The notes under the pieces: model-generated | Database searches by the model: none | What the model saw: only the letters and a program-made list of their open reading frames with translations | What the model was told of the DNA's origin: nothing | Translations under genes and position numbers: made by a program | DNA from: Rubellimicrobium roseum | Lineage (GTDB): Bacteria; Pseudomonadota; Alphaproteobacteria; Rhodobacterales; Rhodobacteraceae | Direction: 5' to 3' | Length of the DNA stretch: 64,000 nucleotides | Assembly: GCF_006152145.1 (NCBI RefSeq) | Contig: NZ_VDFV01000004.1 | Span: 62,001-126,000, forward strand | Part shown: positions 27,043-37,582 of the stretch, one piece after another | Layout: every line of letters begins with the position of its first letter | Position numbering within the stretch: position 1 is the stretch's first letter

Positions 27043-27812
27043 CCCGCTTCCAGGGCCAGACCGCGCTGGTCACCGGGTCGAGCGGAATGGGCCTCGCCTC
27101 GGCCCTCCGCCTCGCCCGCGAGGGCGCGCGCGTCCATCTCTGCGGCGTGGACGAGGGCCTGAACGACAAGGCGCGCACGGCGGCGGGCGACCTGCCCATC
27201 GCCGTCCGCCGCGTCGACCTCACCCGTGACGAAGAAGTGGAGGCCTGGGTGCGCGAGGCGGCCGCGGCCGATGGCATCGACCACCTCGTCAACGCCGCCG
27301 GCATCCAGACCTACGGCGACCTGGATACGACCACCGTCGCCGACTGGGACAGGGTCATGGCCGTCAACCTCCGCGCCTTCTTCACCGCCAGCCACTTCGC
27401 CTGGCCCCACCTCAAGGCGAAGGGAAAAGGCGCGATCGTCCATATCTCCTCGGTCCAGGGCTTCGCCAACCAGCGAAACGTGCTGGGCTACGCCACGACC
27501 AAGGGCGCGGTGCACGCCATGACCCGCGCCATGGCCGTGGACTGTGCGCCGCACGGCGTCCGCGTGGTCTCGATCAGCCCCGGCTCGATTCGCACTCCGC
27601 TTTTGGAATTCGGCGCGAGCCAGCTCGCCGGGCCGGACGGCGACCCCGAAGAGGTGATCGCCATGTTCGGCCGCGCCCATCCCGTGGGCCGGATCGGGAC
27701 GGCCGAGGAGGTCGCCAATCTCGTCGCCTGGCTTTGCTCCGACGAGGGCGCCTTCGTCACCGGCACGGACGTACGGATCGATGGCGGCCTCACGGCCCAG
27801 CTCGGCGTCTGA
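27039..27812 (+). CDS. SDR-family oxidoreductase, candidate mannonate (fructuronate) oxidoreductase
   Basis: This 257-residue short-chain dehydrogenase has the cofactor loop VTGSSGMGLASAL, catalytic Ser in HISSVQGF and YxxxK in GYATTKGAV. Coupling to uxuA suggests it reduces D-fructuronate to D-mannonate, a job done by SDR proteins in some bacteria in place of the long-chain UxuB. The family is broad, so other sugar-acid or sugar substrates are possible. Confidence 0.88.
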   Translation: MTRFQGQTALVTGSSGMGLASALRLAREGARVHLCGVDEGLNDKARTAAGDLPIAVRRVDLTRDEEVEAWVREAAAADGIDHLVNAAGIQTYGDLDTTTVADWDRVMAVNLRAFFTASHFAWPHLKAKGKGAIVHISSVQGFANQRNVLGYATTKGAVHAMTRAMAVDCAPHGVRVVSISPGSIRTPLLEFGASQLAGPDGDPEEVIAMFGRAHPVGRIGTAEEVANLVAWLCSDEGAFVTGTDVRIDGGLTAQLGV

Positions 27813-27847
27813 CGACTCCCGAGGCCGCGCCATGATCCCGCCGTTCC

Positions 27848-27865
27848 GGCGGCCCTCGGGCCGCC
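27848..27865. terminator. Bidirectional hairpin between convergent genes
   Basis: GGCGGCC (27,848-27,854) and GGCCGCC (27,859-27,865) form a perfect 7-bp stem with a CTCG tetraloop between the facing SDR and CoxG-like genes. It lacks a T tract on either side, so termination efficiency is uncertain. Confidence 0.4.
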
Positions 27866-27885
27866 ACGCCCGTCCCTTGCCCCGA

Positions 27886-28371
27886 TCAGCCCCCTGCGAG
27901 ACGACCGAACCAGCCCTTGGGCTGCACCGGCCGCTTCTCGATGGCCGCCACGAAGCGCTCCACGAATCCGTCCGCCACCTTGCGGGCAGCCATCTCCACG
28001 AGGAAGTTCGGCATCTTGGCCAGCTTGCCCCCCAGTTCCGCACAGATGGACCAGGAGAGGCAGGTGCCGCGGCCTTCGGGGCGCAGCCGTATGCGCGCGG
28101 CCCCGGTGGCGTGGCCCGCCCCGCCGCCCGACCCGCCCCCGGTCAGGAGGCAACTGCGCGCCGGCTCGACCTCGGTCATGTCGAAGCGACCGGTCATCCG
28201 GGCCTCGATCCCGCCGACCGCCCGCGCCACCGTGATGTCGTAGCCCGTCTCCGGGCTCCCGGTCATGGTCTCGCAGCCGGGGATCAGCGCGCGCAGGAAG
28301 GCCGGGTCGGTCAGGGCGGTCCAGACCGCCTCGGGCGGCGCGGCGACGAGCTTCTCTCCGGTCAGCTGCAT
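27886..28371 (-). CDS. CoxG-like SRPBCC protein
   Basis: This 161-residue START-fold protein starts MQLTGEKLVAAPPEAVWTAL and continues DPAFLRALIPGCETM, the pattern of carbon monoxide dehydrogenase subunit G (CoxG) relatives. The start was chosen for the AAGGGAGG ribosome site 5-6 bases upstream. No CO dehydrogenase genes are present, so it is a stand-alone lipid/quinone-type binding protein of unknown role. CoxG itself is reported to handle menaquinone delivery, which need not apply here. Confidence 0.87.
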   Translation of the reverse strand: MQLTGEKLVAAPPEAVWTALTDPAFLRALIPGCETMTGSPETGYDITVARAVGGIEARMTGRFDMTEVEPARSCLLTGGGSGGGAGHATGAARIRLRPEGRGTCLSWSICAELGGKLAKMPNFLVEMAARKVADGFVERFVAAIEKRPVQPKGWFGRLAGG

Positions 28372-28419
28372 GACGGTCCTCCCTTGGCCCACCAAAATAG
28401 CCCGGCGGATAGTCGACGG

Positions 28420-30528
28420 CTAGGGGCCGAGGTCCGGCACCGGCCCGTCGCGTCCCGCCCGCGTCCAGGGCCGATCGCCCGACACCTCCTCGGCCGACAC
28501 AAGCCTCAACGTCCCGTCCTCCACCCAGCCGGCCACGGCTCCGGTGCGCGCCAGGACGTCCGGGTCGAGCACGAGGCAGGGTCGCGCCCCGGCAGCCTGA
28601 TCGGTCACGAGCAGATCCGCGCCACCGCACCCCGCGATTCCCGCCAGCGCCTTGGCTCCACGGACGAGCAGCACGGTCCGTCCTCCGACCGAGGCGCCGT
28701 AAAGACCATCGCCCCGATCAAGGCCAGGCCGTCCCGCCGCCTCGTCCGGCCCGGCCAGATCGCCGTCGTTCTCCAGCCAGCGCGCGACAACGAAGCTGTC
28801 GCCCGTGGGGCGCGACAGCGCTCGCCCGGCTTCGCCCTGCACCGCCAGGGTCCCGCCGGAGGGCGCGATCAGGAGATCGGGCCGTCCCGCCCCGGCCCAG
28901 AGCCCGAGCGCCAGCGCCATGCCCGCGGCCCCGCCCCAGCGCATCCGCCCGCGCCAGAGGATCAGGAGCAGGCCCGCCCCGGTGAAGAGCGGAAGGACCA
29001 CCGGCGGCGGGGCCATGACGCTCGTCGCGGCCCCCTCCAGCCCCGCCACGAGGTCAGCCACGAGCAAGATCCAGCGGCAGCCAAGCTCCAGGATCAGGAG
29101 CGCGGGCTGGGTAATCCCGAGCCCCGCCCCAAGGCCAAGCAGCGCTGCACCCGGCATCACGAGAAAGCCCATGGCCGGCGCCGCGAGGACGTTGGACAGC
29201 AGGCCGTAGGCGGCGAAGCGGTTGAACTGCGCGCCGGCGTAGGGCGCCGTGGCCAGCCCCGCCACAAGGGAGGACAGGACCAGCATCGCAACAGGCGCCG
29301 CCCAGCGCCAGCGCCCGTTCCCTGTCCAGTTGGCCCGGCCGAGGATCACGCTGAGCGCCGTCACGGCCGCAAAGGACATCTGGAATCCCGCGTTCATCAG
29401 GCTCTCGGGCCGAAGTACCAGCACGATCAGCGCCGCGATCCCGACCGAGCGCAACGTGATCGCCTGCCGGTCGCAGAGCACCGCCCCGAGCATGACCGCC
29501 ACCATGACGAAGGCGCGCTCGGTCGCCACGTCGCGCCCGGCGAGCGCGAGATAGAAGGTCGCCACCGGCAGCGCGACCAGCGCCGCCATCTTCTTACCGT
29601 TCACCCGCAGGGCCAGCGGCGGCACCAGCGCCACGGATGTCCGGACCAGCCCAAAGACAAAGGCCACCAGAAGGCCCATATGCGTCCCCGAGATCGAGAC
29701 GAGGTGATACAGCCCCGAGTCGCGCATGACCTCGTTGGCCTGGGCCGAGATCCCGGAACGGTCGCCCGTCGCCATCGCCGCGGCGAGGCCGCCCGCATCC
29801 CCTTCGATCCGGGCCTTGATGCCATCGGACAGGCGCATCCGAAGCCGATGCAGCCACAGCCCGCCTCCGGGCGGCGCCCGGGTCAGCACGGGGGACTGGG
29901 TGTAGCCCACGGCCCCCAACCTTTCGAACCAGGCGGCGCGGCGGAAGTCGAAGTCTCCGGGCTCGGCCGGACCCGAGGGGGGCGCGAGATGCCCGGTCAG
30001 CATCACGACGCGCCCCGGCTCGGCCACCAGCCAGCGCTGGTCACCCCGCAGGGAGATGCGCACCCGCTCGGGCCTCCGTGCCGGATCGATGCCGTCCAGC
30101 ACCACCCGGTCGAGCGTCAGCCGCAGCGCGTCCGAGGCCGAGCGGTCGATCTCGACGATCCGGCCTTCGATGGGGCCGTAATAGCGGAACTCCAGAACCG
30201 GCGCGGCGACGACCCAGGCGCGATGGCCCGCCAGCCCGACCCCAGAGGCGACCAGCGCCAGCACCCAGGCGAGTGGGACGAAGCCCGAGGGCAGGCGCCG
30301 GGCGAGCAGCAGGCCCAGCACACCGGCAAGAGCCACCGCGATCCAGCCGGTCTGGCCCGGCTCTGCCGGCAGGGCGAAGTAGAGGCCCATCCCCGTCCCC
30401 AATGCCACGGGCGCCCAAGGCAGGAGATGCCCCCTCTGCGCCAGCAACCCCGCCTCGGCCAAGGCGAGCAGGTATCGGAGATGCCCCGGCCCTGCTGCCG
30501 TCCCCGAGGCGTCCCCCGCAAGGTCCAC
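28420..30528 (-). CDS. ComEC/Rec2-family competence protein
   Basis: This inner-membrane protein of about 702 residues has roughly ten hydrophobic segments. The N-terminal soluble DUF4131-type domain precedes the competence block, recognised by [17 protein letters not shown] (near residue 275). ComEC is the channel that takes single-stranded DNA into the cytoplasm. The C-terminal region resembles a decayed metallo-beta-lactamase domain: no HxHxDH metal motif is visible. I use a GTG start with GAGGG 8 bases upstream, which leaves 76 bases before gltX; an ATG at 30,606 would overlap the gltX start codon. Confidence 0.88.
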   Translation of the reverse strand: MDLAGDASGTAAGPGHLRYLLALAEAGLLAQRGHLLPWAPVALGTGMGLYFALPAEPGQTGWIAVALAGVLGLLLARRLPSGFVPLAWVLALVASGVGLAGHRAWVVAAPVLEFRYYGPIEGRIVEIDRSASDALRLTLDRVVLDGIDPARRPERVRISLRGDQRWLVAEPGRVVMLTGHLAPPSGPAEPGDFDFRRAAWFERLGAVGYTQSPVLTRAPPGGGLWLHRLRMRLSDGIKARIEGDAGGLAAAMATGDRSGISAQANEVMRDSGLYHLVSISGTHMGLLVAFVFGLVRTSVALVPPLALRVNGKKMAALVALPVATFYLALAGRDVATERAFVMVAVMLGAVLCDRQAITLRSVGIAALIVLVLRPESLMNAGFQMSFAAVTALSVILGRANWTGNGRWRWAAPVAMLVLSSLVAGLATAPYAGAQFNRFAAYGLLSNVLAAPAMGFLVMPGAALLGLGAGLGITQPALLILELGCRWILLVADLVAGLEGAATSVMAPPPVVLPLFTGAGLLLILWRGRMRWGGAAGMALALGLWAGAGRPDLLIAPSGGTLAVQGEAGRALSRPTGDSFVVARWLENDGDLAGPDEAAGRPGLDRGDGLYGASVGGRTVLLVRGAKALAGIAGCGGADLLVTDQAAGARPCLVLDPDVLARTGAVAGWVEDGTLRLVSAEEVSGDRPWTRAGRDGPVPDLGP

Positions 30529-30604
30529 TTGTCCTGCCCTCAACCGCTCAGTAATCCGCAGCCGCGAGACTAGACCCCGAATGGTGAACGAGAGGTTAAC
30601 CGAC

Positions 30605-32017
30605 ATGCCCGACACGCCGATCGTGACCCGCTTCGCGCCCTCGCCCACGGGCGCGCTCCATATCGGGGGCGCCCGCACGGCGCTCTTCAACTGGCTCTTC
30701 GCCCGGGGACGCGGAGGCACCTTCCTCCTGCGGATCGAGGACACCGACCGCGCCCGCTCCACGCCCGAGAACAGGCAGAAGATCCTCGACGGCCTGACCT
30801 GGCTCGGCCTCGACTGGGACGGCGAGCCCATCAGCCAGTTCGAGCGCGCCGGCCGCCATGCCGAGGTCGCGCGGGAGATGCTGGCCAAGGGCGCGGCCTA
30901 CAGGTGCTTCGCCACGCCCGAGGAGATCGAGGCCTTCCGCGAACAGGCCCGCGCCGAGGGTCGTTCGACCCTTTATCGCTCGCCCTGGCGGGACGTGCCC
31001 GAGGCCGAACACCCTGATGCACCTTTCGTCATCCGCATCAAAGCCCCGCGGGACGGGGCGACGACCATCCGCGACGCGGTGCAGGGCGAGGTCACGATCC
31101 AGAACGACCAGCTTGACGACATGGTGGTGCTGCGGGCGGACGGCACGCCGCTCTACATGCTGGCGGTCGTGGTGGACGACCACGACATGGGCGTGACCCA
31201 TGTGATCCGGGGTGACGACCACCTGACCAATGCCTTCCGCCAGAAGATGATCTACGAGGCGATGGGCTGGCCGGTCCCCGTGATGGCGCATGTGCCGCTG
31301 ATCTTCGGGCCCGACGGCAAGAAGCTGTCCAAGCGCCATGGCGCCACCGCCACCGCCGATTATCAGGCGATGGGCTATCTTGCCTCGGCGATGCGCAACT
31401 ACCTCGCCCGCCTGGGCTGGAGCCACGGCGACATGGAGGTCTTCACCGACGAGGAGGCCATGGCCGTCTTCTCGCTTGATGGAATCGGCAAGTCGCCTGC
31501 CCGGTTCGACTTCAAGAAGCTGGAGAACCTGTCGGGGCAGCACATGGCGCGCACGCCCGACGACAGACTGTTGACGGAGCTCGACGCCTTCCTTGCGGCC
31601 ACGGGCCAGCCGCCCATCCCCGGGGTCCATCGGGAGCGGTTGAGTAAGGCCCTGCCTTTCGCCAAGGCCAAGGCCCGGACGCTTCCGCAACTTCTGGAGC
31701 AGGCGCACTTCGCACTTGTCGAGCGCCCCCTCGACATCGACACGGCCGCGGCCAAATCGCTCGATCCGGTATCCCACGGTATACTGGCGGATTTGACGCC
31801 GCGTCTGCGAAATGCTAGCTGGGACCGCGAGGCCCTCGAGGGGGTCGTGGCGGCTGGGGCACAGGCGCACGGGACGACGCTCGGCAAGTTGGCCGGACCG
31901 CTTCGGGCGGCGCTGGCCGGACGAACCGTGGCGCCCAGCGTGTTCGATATAATGCTGGTCCTCGGCCGGGACGAGACCATCGCGCGACTTCACGACACCT
32001 TAGCACGCCAGGGGTAG
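30605..32017 (+). CDS. gltX: Glutamyl-tRNA synthetase
   Basis: This 470-residue class I aminoacyl-tRNA synthetase has the HIGH-type motif in [17 protein letters not shown] and the KMSKS-type motif in [10 protein letters not shown]. It charges tRNA-Glu; many alphaproteobacteria carry two GluRS genes, one of which makes Glu-tRNA-Gln for the transamidation route, and this sequence alone does not tell which it is. The ATG at 30,605 has GAGAGG at proper spacing; an ATG at 30,581 is less likely. It is followed 31 bases later by gltA on the same strand. Confidence 0.96.
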   Translation: MPDTPIVTRFAPSPTGALHIGGARTALFNWLFARGRGGTFLLRIEDTDRARSTPENRQKILDGLTWLGLDWDGEPISQFERAGRHAEVAREMLAKGAAYRCFATPEEIEAFREQARAEGRSTLYRSPWRDVPEAEHPDAPFVIRIKAPRDGATTIRDAVQGEVTIQNDQLDDMVVLRADGTPLYMLAVVVDDHDMGVTHVIRGDDHLTNAFRQKMIYEAMGWPVPVMAHVPLIFGPDGKKLSKRHGATATADYQAMGYLASAMRNYLARLGWSHGDMEVFTDEEAMAVFSLDGIGKSPARFDFKKLENLSGQHMARTPDDRLLTELDAFLAATGQPPIPGVHRERLSKALPFAKAKARTLPQLLEQAHFALVERPLDIDTAAAKSLDPVSHGILADLTPRLRNASWDREALEGVVAAGAQAHGTTLGKLAGPLRAALAGRTVAPSVFDIMLVLGRDETIARLHDTLARQG

Positions 32018-32048
32018 AGAGACCGTGGAACAACAGAGGGGCGCCTTC

Positions 32049-33341
<1,293 letters not shown>

Positions 33342-33365
33342 GGCTCTCGATCATCCATCGACACC

Positions 33366-33389
33366 ACGGCCGCCCAACCGGGCGGCCGT
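33366..33389 (+). terminator. Terminator after gltA
   Basis: ACGGCCGCCC and GGGCGGCCGT form a perfect 10-bp stem with an AACC loop, followed by TCTCGTTCATT. It lies between the convergent gltA and ccmH genes and may serve both. Confidence 0.7.
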
Positions 33390-33410
33390 TCTCGTTCATT
33401 AGATCGCAAG

Positions 33411-33860
33411 TCAGCGCCCTAGAAGATCGTCGAGACGGGCGCGTTCTTCGGGTGACAGGCCCTCGGCTTCCGGGGCGGCGCTGCGTCCCCGGACAACGGC
33501 CCATCCAATGCCGAGCCCCGCCAGAAGCATCAGCGGCCCGGCCAGCCAGAGGACGAGGTTGGCGCCCTCCGCCGTGGGGCGGAGAAGGACGTATTCCCCG
33601 TAGCGGGCGACCACCGCCGCGCGGATCTGGTCGTCGCTGTCGCCAGCCACCAGCCGCTCGCGCACGAGGAGGCGGATGTCGCGGGCGACCTCGGCGTGGG
33701 ACTCGTCGATCGACTCGTTGCGGCAGACCGGGCAGCGCAGTCCGTCCGAGATCGTGCGGGCGCGGGCCTCGAGTGCGGGATCGTCCAGGACCTCGCCGGG
33801 CTCGACGGCGAGCAGCATCGTGGGCCAGAGGAGGAGCGCGAAAAGAAGCCCGCGCATCAT
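33411..33860 (-). CDS. ccmH: Cytochrome c biogenesis protein CcmH (CycL)
   Basis: This 149-residue membrane-anchored periplasmic thiol protein has a signal/anchor at the N-terminus (LLFALLLWPTMLLAV), the redox motif GLRCPVCRNESIDES, and a second membrane helix (LVLWLAGPLMLLAGLGIGWAV). It reduces apocytochrome c cysteines for haem attachment with CcmF. The double ATG overlaps the ccmF stop. Confidence 0.95.
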   Translation of the reverse strand: MMRGLLFALLLWPTMLLAVEPGEVLDDPALEARARTISDGLRCPVCRNESIDESHAEVARDIRLLVRERLVAGDSDDQIRAAVVARYGEYVLLRPTAEGANLVLWLAGPLMLLAGLGIGWAVVRGRSAAPEAEGLSPEERARLDDLLGR

Positions 33861-35821
33861 TCGGCCGCCACGACCGCACCCCGAGGCGCCTTGGCCGCGC
33901 CGGCCGCGACGCGCAGGCGCCGGTCCGAAAGCGACAGGACGCCACCCAAGGCCATCAGGATCGAGCCCCCCCAGATCCAGTTCGCGAAGGGCTTGACGTA
34001 GGTGCGGATCGCATAGCCGCCGTCCTGCTGGGGGTCGCCCAGCACGACATACACGTCACGGAGCACGCCGTTGTCAATGGCGGCCTCGGTCGTGGGCATG
34101 GCGGCCACGGGGTAGAAGCGCTTTTCCGGGTGGAGCCGCGCGACCTCGCGCCCGTTGCGCATGACCGTCACGTCGCCCATCAGGCTGCGGTAGTTCGGGC
34201 CAGGCACATCGTCGACAGCGTTGAGCGTCAGCGTGTAGGCACCGACATCGAAGCTTTGGCCGAGCTGCGCGGTGCGGATGTCCTCCTCCTGCCAGGCCAT
34301 CAGGAGCGAGATGCCGAGCATGGTGATCCCGAGGCCCGCATGGGCGACGGCCTTGCCCCAGTCGGCGCGCGGCAGCCGCAGGAGGCGCGAGGCGCCCGAG
34401 CGGCCGGTGCGCTGCCAGAGGTCCACCGCCGCGCCGGCGATGATCCAGACGGCCAGAGCGGCCCCGACAGGTGCCAGGATCGAACGGCCCGTGCTCAGGG
34501 TCCAAGCCAGCGCCGCGACGGCGAAGGCCAGCAGGAGCGCCGGCAGCAGCACCCGCAGGCTGCGGGACAGGTCGCCACGTTTCCAGGCCAGGAGGCTGCC
34601 GACCGGCAGGACGATCGCGAGGACGACCATGAAGGGAGTGAAGGCAGCCTCGAAGAAGGGCGGGCCGACCGACAGGGTGCGGCCCAGGATCATCTCGGCC
34701 ACGAGGGGCCAGAGGGTGCCCACGAAGACCACGAAGGCCGACACCGCGAGCAGGATGTTGTTGAGGACGAGCCCGGCCTCGCGGCTCACCACGCCGAAGA
34801 CGCCCTTGGCTTCCATCGCCGAAGCGCGGGCGGCGTAGAGCGTGAGCGCGCCGCCGGTGAAGAACGCCAGGATCGCCAAGATGAACACGCCGCGCGTCGG
34901 ATCGGTGGCGAAGGCATGGACCGAGGTGATGATCCCCGAACGCACGATGAAGGTGCCGAGCAGCGAGAAGCCGAAGGCGAGGATGGCAAGAAGGATCGTC
35001 CAGCTCTTGAGCGCCTCGCGCTTCTCGACCACGATGGCGGAATGCAGGAGCGCGGCGGCCAGGAGCCAGGGCATGAAGCTCGCGTTCTCGACCGGGTCCC
35101 AGAACCAGAAGCCGCCCCATCCCAACTCGTAGTAGGCCCACCACGAGCCCAGCGCGATGCCGATCGTCAGGAAAATCCAGGCGGCGAGCGTCCAGGGGCG
35201 GACCCAGCGCGCCCAGGCGGCGTCCACCTTGCCTTCGATGAGCGCGGCCACCGCGAAGGAGAAGGCCATCGAGAGGCCGACATAACCCAGGTAGAGGAAG
35301 GGCGGATGGAAGGCGAGGCCGGGGTCCTGCAGCAGCGGGTTGAGGTCGCGACCGTCCATCGGCGCCACGTCGAGCCGCAGGAACGGGTTCGAGGTCAGGA
35401 GGATGAACAGGAGGAAGGCCACGCCGACGCTGGACTGGATGGCGAGGACGCGGGCCTTGAGCGGCAGAGGAAGGTTCTGGCCGAACCATCCCGCGGCGGC
35501 GCCGAAGCCAGCCAGGATCAGGATCCAGAGGAGGAGCGAGCCTTCGTGGTTCCCCCAGACGCCGGAGATCTTGTAGAGCCAGGGCTTGGCCGAGTGCGAG
35601 TTCGCGTAGACGAGCTGCACCGAAAAGTCCGAGGCCAGGAAGGCCCAGGTGACCGCCACGAAGGAAAAGGCGATCAGGAGGAACTGGGTGGTCGCCGCGG
35701 GGGCGGCGAGTTCCATCCAGCCGCGCCAGCCCTTGTGGGCGCCGACCAGCGGCACGACCATCTGGATCAGCGCGACCCCGAGGGCGAGGATGAGGGCGAA
35801 GTGTCCGAGCTCTACGATCAT
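33857..35821 (-). CDS. ccmF: Haem lyase subunit CcmF (CycK)
   Basis: This multi-pass inner-membrane protein of 654 residues is the core of the system I cytochrome c haem lyase. The tryptophan-rich WWD haem-handling motif is at about residues 233-250 (ELGWGGFWFWDPVENAS), and the N-terminus MIVELGHFALILALGVAL matches the family start. The longer open frame upstream is not conserved sequence. It is followed by ccmH in the same transcript; ccmE is separated from it by the holin and endolysin genes. Confidence 0.95.
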   Translation of the reverse strand: MIVELGHFALILALGVALIQMVVPLVGAHKGWRGWMELAAPAATTQFLLIAFSFVAVTWAFLASDFSVQLVYANSHSAKPWLYKISGVWGNHEGSLLLWILILAGFGAAAGWFGQNLPLPLKARVLAIQSSVGVAFLLFILLTSNPFLRLDVAPMDGRDLNPLLQDPGLAFHPPFLYLGYVGLSMAFSFAVAALIEGKVDAAWARWVRPWTLAAWIFLTIGIALGSWWAYYELGWGGFWFWDPVENASFMPWLLAAALLHSAIVVEKREALKSWTILLAILAFGFSLLGTFIVRSGIITSVHAFATDPTRGVFILAILAFFTGGALTLYAARASAMEAKGVFGVVSREAGLVLNNILLAVSAFVVFVGTLWPLVAEMILGRTLSVGPPFFEAAFTPFMVVLAIVLPVGSLLAWKRGDLSRSLRVLLPALLLAFAVAALAWTLSTGRSILAPVGAALAVWIIAGAAVDLWQRTGRSGASRLLRLPRADWGKAVAHAGLGITMLGISLLMAWQEEDIRTAQLGQSFDVGAYTLTLNAVDDVPGPNYRSLMGDVTVMRNGREVARLHPEKRFYPVAAMPTTEAAIDNGVLRDVYVVLGDPQQDGGYAIRTYVKPFANWIWGGSILMALGGVLSLSDRRLRVAAGAAKAPRGAVVAAE

Positions 35822-35879
35822 GGGATGCATATACCGGTTGAGCCCCGTCGCATAAAGCGCCGAGCGACGGGGCAGATCG

Positions 35880-36392
35880 TCACGGGCGGCCCCCGCGCCA
35901 GTCGGCGAGCGCGGCATTGGGACCGGGGACGAGGGTGTCGAGGGTGAGCGTCGCATCCGGCCCGGGCGCGGCGACGGCCGGGGTGCCGGCGGAAGGCGCG
36001 GGATCGGGAACCGGGGCGGCCACCGACAGGATCTCGCGCTGGAACTCCTGCGCATGGGCCTGGACTCGGGCACCAAAGTGCAGCGACAGGACGGCGCCGA
36101 CCAGCCACCACAGCGCCTCGGGCATCCGGGCCAGCGCCTCCATGCGGGCGGCGAACCAGTCGGGTGCGATCAGGGCGGCGGCGAAGAGGGCCAGTGTGCC
36201 GAGCGTGGCGAGCGGGCGCGGCAGGCGGTTCAGGGCGTCCACGAGCCGGTCGAAGGCGGCGCGTGGGCGGGCGTCGAGCCGCAGCACGGGGGGCGGCAGG
36301 CCCTGCGCCTCGGCGTGACGGCGGAGGCCTTCGGCGATCTCCAGGGATCTGGGAGCGGCCAGCCAGCGGAGCGGGTTCGTGGTCAGCGCCAT
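35880..36392 (-). CDS. Holin-like protein of the gene-transfer-agent type
   Basis: This 170-residue protein has clear hydrophobic segments (LATLGTLALFAAALIAPDWF and ALWWLVGAVLSLHFGAR) and the N-terminal LRWLAAPRSLEIAEGLRRHA pattern I associate with the GTA holin family of Rhodobacterales. Holins make inner-membrane lesions that let an endolysin reach the wall. The ATG lies inside the end of the endolysin gene (10-base overlap). The C-terminal third is proline/alanine-rich. Family assignment is from memory of the family, so moderate confidence. Confidence 0.75.
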   Translation of the reverse strand: MALTTNPLRWLAAPRSLEIAEGLRRHAEAQGLPPPVLRLDARPRAAFDRLVDALNRLPRPLATLGTLALFAAALIAPDWFAARMEALARMPEALWWLVGAVLSLHFGARVQAHAQEFQREILSVAAPVPDPAPSAGTPAVAAPGPDATLTLDTLVPGPNAALADWRGGRP

Positions 36393-36994
36393 GCCTTGGT
36401 CCTTTCGCGGTGCTCGGCCTCGGTGAAATGGTAGCGGGGGTGGATGAAGGACTCGGCCCGGGTGATCCAGCCGCCCTTGCCGCCGTCGCGGCGCCGGCAG
36501 AAGGCGCGCGAGACCGGCCGGCGGTCGCCTACCGCGTAATAGTAATTGCGCCGGGCGATCCCGTAGGCGCACGCGATGTGGTTGGGCGCGGCCTGGGCGG
36601 CGGCGCGGGCGGCGGCGGCGGTCCGGGAGCCGATCACGCCGTCCACGGCGCAGGGGAAGCCCATGTCGTTCAGCATCCGCTGAAGAAGCCGCACGGCCTG
36701 GCGGCCCGCGTTCACCTGCATGTCGAAGACGCCGGGCTGGAGCGCGGGCGGCAGCTCGTGGAGGCGCGGCGCGAGGAAGTAGTGCTGCACGAAGATGTCG
36801 GCCGCCTGTTCGGGCGTGAGGCGGCGCAGGTCGGCGGCGGTCGTGCGCCCGTCCCCGTCGAGGTCGAGGCGCAGGCGTTTCAGGGTGGCGAGCGTGACGC
36901 CGTGGTTCGTCTGGCCCCCGGGGTCGCCGGGGTGGTCGGACCAGCCGCCCTCTCGGGCGACGATCTCTCGGGCAATGTCATGGACGGATGGCAT
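36383..36994 (-). CDS. GH108-type N-acetylmuramidase (endolysin, holin-associated)
   Basis: This 203-residue peptidoglycan hydrolase carries the GH108 active-site motif AREGGWSDHPGDPGGQTNHG with the catalytic Glu at residue 15, then a C-terminal peptidoglycan-binding domain (NDMGFPCAVDGVIGSRT). With the following holin gene it forms the kind of lysis cassette that releases gene transfer agent particles in Rhodobacter. No GTA capsid genes are in this window. The ribosome site lies in a hairpin (36,999-37,023), and a copy of the dispersed 54-bp element is upstream. Confidence 0.88.
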   Translation of the reverse strand: MPSVHDIAREIVAREGGWSDHPGDPGGQTNHGVTLATLKRLRLDLDGDGRTTAADLRRLTPEQAADIFVQHYFLAPRLHELPPALQPGVFDMQVNAGRQAVRLLQRMLNDMGFPCAVDGVIGSRTAAAARAAAQAAPNHIACAYGIARRNYYYAVGDRRPVSRAFCRRRDGGKGGWITRAESFIHPRYHFTEAEHRERTKAWR

Positions 36995-36998
36995 GGGG

Positions 36999-37023
36999 GT
37001 CCCCTGCTGTTGCGGCTGGGGAC
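36999..37023 (-). promoter_or_regulatory. 5' leader hairpin masking the endolysin ribosome site
   Basis: On the minus strand GTCCCC (37,023-37,018) can pair with GGGGAC (37,004-36,999) around a 13-base loop. The 3' arm is the only Shine-Dalgarno-like sequence, 4 bases before the endolysin ATG, so folding would block translation. Confidence 0.45.
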
Positions 37024-37037
37024 AGGTTCACATGCGA

Positions 37038-37091
37038 GGGTTAACGGTTTCTTCGACCACCGAACGGTCCACCCCCGATTCGCGCAACACC
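37038..37091 (-). repeat. Dispersed 54-bp intergenic element, copy C
   Basis: On the + strand it reads GGGTTAACG, 11 variable bases, CACCGAACGGTCC, a C-rich stretch, then GATTCGCGCAACACC. It ends one base before the ccmE stop codon and lies 44-97 bases upstream of the minus-strand endolysin gene, so the TTAACC end faces that gene. Confidence 0.75.
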
Positions 37092-37092
37092 C

Positions 37093-37572
37093 CTAGTTGG
37101 TGACGGGCGCGGCCTGGTGCCCGGCGTCGGGCGCCTGGGGATCGACGTAGACGCCCTGGTCCTTGAGCGCGTCGATGACCTCCTTGGGCATGTAGGTCTC
37201 GTCGTGTTTGGCGAGGATCTCGGACGCCTCGAAGGTGCCGTCCACGTAGCGGCCCTGCCCGACCATGCCCTGCCCTTCCTCGAAGAGGTCGGGAAGGATG
37301 CCGGTGTAGGTCACGGGGATCGAGGCGCCGCCGTCGGTGACGCGGAAGCTGACGGTCTCGCCCTCGCCCCGGACGAGGCTGCCCTCCTCGACGAGGCCGC
37401 CGATGCGGAAGACCTCGGTCGCGACGGGCGGCTCGGCGAGGATCTGCGCGGGCGAGCGGAAGAAGTTGATGCCGTCGCGCATGGCGTAGCCGATGAGGCC
37501 CGTCGAGAGAGCCAGCGATCCCGCCGCGAGGACGATGATTTGGATGCGGCGCTTCTTCTTGAGGGGCATCAT
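37093..37572 (-). CDS. ccmE: Cytochrome c maturation haem chaperone CcmE
   Basis: This 159-residue membrane-anchored periplasmic chaperone carries haem to CcmF. A single N-terminal membrane helix (IQIIVLAAGSLALSTGLIGY) precedes the OB-fold domain; the haem-binding His is in EILAKHDETYMP near residue 122, with the conserved Tyr nearby. The second ATG (37,569) is an alternative start. It lies downstream of argC, 10 bases away. Confidence 0.96.
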   Translation of the reverse strand: MMPLKKKRRIQIIVLAAGSLALSTGLIGYAMRDGINFFRSPAQILAEPPVATEVFRIGGLVEEGSLVRGEGETVSFRVTDGGASIPVTYTGILPDLFEEGQGMVGQGRYVDGTFEASEILAKHDETYMPKEVIDALKDQGVYVDPQAPDAGHQAAPVTN

Positions 37573-37582
37573 GGCGGGAACC

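Noticed and set aside
27781-30573. Plus-strand open frame of 930 codons antisense to comEC
   Set aside because: His/Arg/Gly/Gln-rich shadow sequence; comEC on the other strand has clear membrane helices and family motifs.
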